Of a stretch of 64,000 nucleotides of DNA, positions 61,512 through 64,000 are shown piece after piece. This DNA comes from Coriolopsis trogii (taxonomy: Eukaryota > Basidiomycota > Agaricomycetes > Polyporales > Polyporaceae): positions 62,001 through 126,000 of the forward strand of contig JAHYIO010000036.1 in the NCBI GenBank assembly GCA_020543525.1, written 5' to 3'. The position numbers and the translations under genes were made by a program. Under the pieces are notes generated by a model. The model searched no databases. It had not been told where the DNA came from and was given only the letters and a program-made list of their open reading frames with translations. Each line of letters begins with the position of its first letter. Position 1 is the first letter of the stretch.

Positions 61512-63403
61512 TCACGACTCGTCGGCGATTATCTCTGGGAGATCGTCGAGAAAGACAGCGGCTAACCAGTCGTCCTCGTCCTCCTGACTCGGCGAGTCAG
61601 AGAGAGCGCGGTCATGCTCGGGCGAAGACGCCCCTCCCAACAAGAACCTCATCGCGTTCTGCTCCTCGAGGATCTGCCCCGTCGTCCTCCGCGATCCCGG
61701 CACCAGCTCGTTGAGCGCAATCTCCCTGTGCTCCCTGAGAAGATCGGACGCCCTCCGGTCCGTGCGCATGTCGACGAAGCGCATCGTCTCCCCTGCTCCG
61801 ATGATAATCTTGTGCACGACTCGCTTGGCGTGGTCGTCTTCCTCGTCGATGCTTGACGCCCCCTCGTTCCGGTATAGAGTGGCCCAGGAACTATTTCCGT
61901 ATATCGCGTCCTGGTGGAATGTCCGGAGAGGGAGTTGTGGGTCGCGAATGGAGTAGTGGTACGAGGACCTGTGAGGTTCGAGAGTCGGACGAGGAGGGGG
62001 CAGGCACCCATGCCTGAGCGAGATGCTCGCGGGGCCCGGGGGAGTGCCTCTCCCGATGCGAATCAATTCCCCATATTCGTCACGTTCCCCAACCTCCTTG
62101 TCTTCTTCTTTTTCTTCTTCGCTTTCTTCGTCTGCTGAACCCTCGTCTCCATAGAGGGTCTCTCCTTCTTCCCAGTCGTCCTGTCCGCAAGCATCTTTGG
62201 CACGGCAACGAACGGGAATATCTGCAGAGTCGAGGGGAAGAACTGCGTCTGATGCGCCGTCTGACACGTCCGCGGGCGATGTGGCGTCGCCCTCTGCTCC
62301 AGTCACACTAGCAACGATGTCGGCAATTTGCGAGTTCTCCACTCTGGATGCACATCGGTTGGCATTAAAAGAGTAGGTCGTAAGGCAAGCGATACGTACC
62401 TCTGCAAATATGCACAGTCCAAGAGGATCACCCTCAGCTCCTTCCGTGTCCGATAATGGTTGTCCGACTCGTTCGCGGAGATCGACACCCTGTCCAACAA
62501 GGAGGGAGCGGAAGACAAAGACTCGGCGTTGTGGCACTGGCGGAGGGGAGAGGGTCCAGGAGCAGTCCACCGTCGTTTAGGCTGGAAGTCGAGCGAATCA
62601 TCCACATCTATCGCTTCGTCTTCACCGTCTTCATCACATTCCCCATTTCCTGCGCATCCTTCCATGGGGCGTTGCGACATCATGCTCTCCAACTCGGCTT
62701 CAAAAGCCTCCGTGGATATGTCGACGAGCGAATCGTCGTGTGGTTGGGATGGATCTTCCTGACTCGCCGACAAGGGAGTCGCAGGAGGGCTCTCTTCGTC
62801 AGAATCACTCCCATATTCGTAGCTCCGGCCTGTGATACACGAGACCTGAGTTTGGGTGCGAGGAATCAAGAAATTCAAAACTCACCTTCATCCGAAAGAT
62901 CGTAACCGTAACGCGATGCAAGGACATCATCGGCACTCGCTGAAGATGGGCGGAAACCATGATGAGATATGGAATAGCGGAGGCACCATTAGTTGTAGAG
63001 GCAACTTACTTTGCTGTTTCGTATCCTTAACGGCTTGGGCCCCTACGACTCTCGATGAACTGTCGATCGAACTTGCATCGTCAAGCGTGGTTAGCGTAGA
63101 TTGTGACACCCCAGCATTCGTGCGAGGTACACGATCGTCTGGCGAGGAGCACGGTTGGTCACCAGGAGTTGGGATTATGGACGAGTGCCTGGAAGTGGAT
63201 GATGGCGTACCTTCGGTGTGGGCTCTCTTGATTATGGGTAGATCTGTGGGTTCTTCGTCCTCGGATTTTCGCCTCCGCTTTGTGCAGCTCGGCGAAGAGG
63301 CTCGATAGGTATAGACACCCAGAGGAAGGGAGGGCTTCTCCGAAGAGGAAGCTGGATTCTGGATATGTGGATGGGAGAGGGAAGGAATTGTATCCGAGAG
63401 CAT
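61512..63403 (-). CDS. Orphan protein with NLS-like, acidic and GPSPLRQ segments
   Basis: Four exons on the minus strand (63010-63403, 62886-62939, 62400-62829, 61512-62343) give 569 residues; introns are phase 1, 1 and 2. No known domain. Features in order: CTKRRRKSEDEEPTDLPIIK with KRAHTE, a bipartite nuclear-localisation-like stretch; YEYGSDSDEESPPATPLSAS; DEDGEDEAIDVDDSLDF; RRWTAPGPSPLRQCHNAES; a long Glu/Asp tract (EESEEEKEEDKE); and a C-terminal block AKRVVHKIIIGAGETMRFVD followed by RRASDLLREHREIALNE, ending FLDDLPEIIADES. Same feature order as the orphans at 50.7 and 54.8 kb. Probably nuclear; role unknown. Confidence 0.65.
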
Positions 63404-64000
63404 CTTGCGCCGACCGCCGAGACAGGTTAGAAGGCCTGTCTATGCGTGGCGTGACGTGGTATGCAGAGACTGTGGGAGGGGCTGGAAAGCGATACGAGCG
63501 TGATCGCAGAAAAGACGGGATATAAGGGAAAGCTTTAACTCTGCGGGCCCCCCCCGCCCAACACACCTTTGTCTCCCGGTCCACGTGACGCCTCCAGGTT
63601 AGCCGTCCGCATGGCATATTCGCGCTCTAACTTTGCTCTGCTCGTCAAGGCCACGCAAATTAACTTTGGTGAGTGATATAGCAAATTCGCGATCATGCTT
63701 GCTGAGTGGAGCCATGCAGAAGACGACCAATCTCAACGGTCGACGAGTGGCCAACCACAAAGCTATCAGAAGCCAAAGCACCAAGTTCGCGCTTTGTAGT
63801 TGGCTTTGTTGCCAATGCCTGTTCGCTTTGCTTGTTTGCCAGGGACCTCCCCAGGACCTGGAAAGAATGTTCAGCTACAGGACATTCCCATTACTCGACC
63901 GTCAAATCGCCCCCGCGGGCAGCAAGACTCACCATTGTGTCAAGTCATACGTGGATAATACATGCTGTCAGAGCTATCCAGTAAGCCGCCAGCCAACATG
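63404..64000. other. Right window edge, no gene resolved
   Basis: Upstream DNA of the preceding minus-strand orphan gene. Short frames only; nothing supportable. Confidence 0.35.

Overview
The window is nuclear DNA from a filamentous basidiomycete (Agaricomycetes; Polyporales is my guess, not proven). The signs are closely spaced genes on both strands, many short GT-AG introns (about 50-120 nt), tandem BTB/POZ and F-box genes, a C2H2 + Zn2Cys6 transcription factor, a LINE fragment, and fungal housekeeping genes (SLM1-like, PHO88, ATP synthase subunit g, cytidine deaminase). No rRNA, tRNA, CRISPR or prokaryotic feature was seen. Gene models were spliced by hand; each listed exon set keeps one reading frame, but none has transcript support.

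Layout. 1-5.5 kb: four tandem plus-strand BTB genes in an A-B-A-B order; the second A copy is broken. 5.6-7.6 kb: SLM1-like F-BAR/PH protein (minus). 8.0-8.9 kb: BTB relic cut by a small inversion. 9.6-10.6 kb: PHO88. 10.8-11.3 kb: small hydrophilic unknown (minus). 13.0-21.5 kb: three tandem VTT-domain (TVP38/TMEM64-like) membrane proteins; the first two also share about 1 kb of upstream DNA. 22.2-23.4 kb: BTB gene (minus). 23.7-25.4 kb: divergent ATP synthase subunit g and cytidine deaminase genes. 25.9-27.7 kb: F-box gene. 30.4-34.4 kb: two tandem F-box paralogues (minus), one with a nonsense codon. 36.5-39.3 kb: transcription factor (minus). 40.0-41.2 kb: 5'-truncated LINE. 41.3-46.5 kb: no confident gene. 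58.2-59.0 kb: APH-fold kinase (minus).

The most unusual content is a set of about ten multi-exon genes of no family I recognise, at 28.5-29.8 kb and densely from 46.6 to 63.4 kb. Several encode a KR-rich nuclear-localisation-like segment, then a Ser/Asp/Glu-rich exon, then the short motif PG[PL]SPLxQ, and nearly all of their introns are in phase 1. Together they look like an undescribed, fast-evolving lineage-specific family. Next to them lies a pair of very small tandem paralogues sharing YRV.D, GRRT and DSN.NT.SFG blocks.

Recurring themes are local tandem duplication followed by decay (BTB, F-box, VTT) and orphan gene expansion. No metabolic cluster or operon-like unit is evident.
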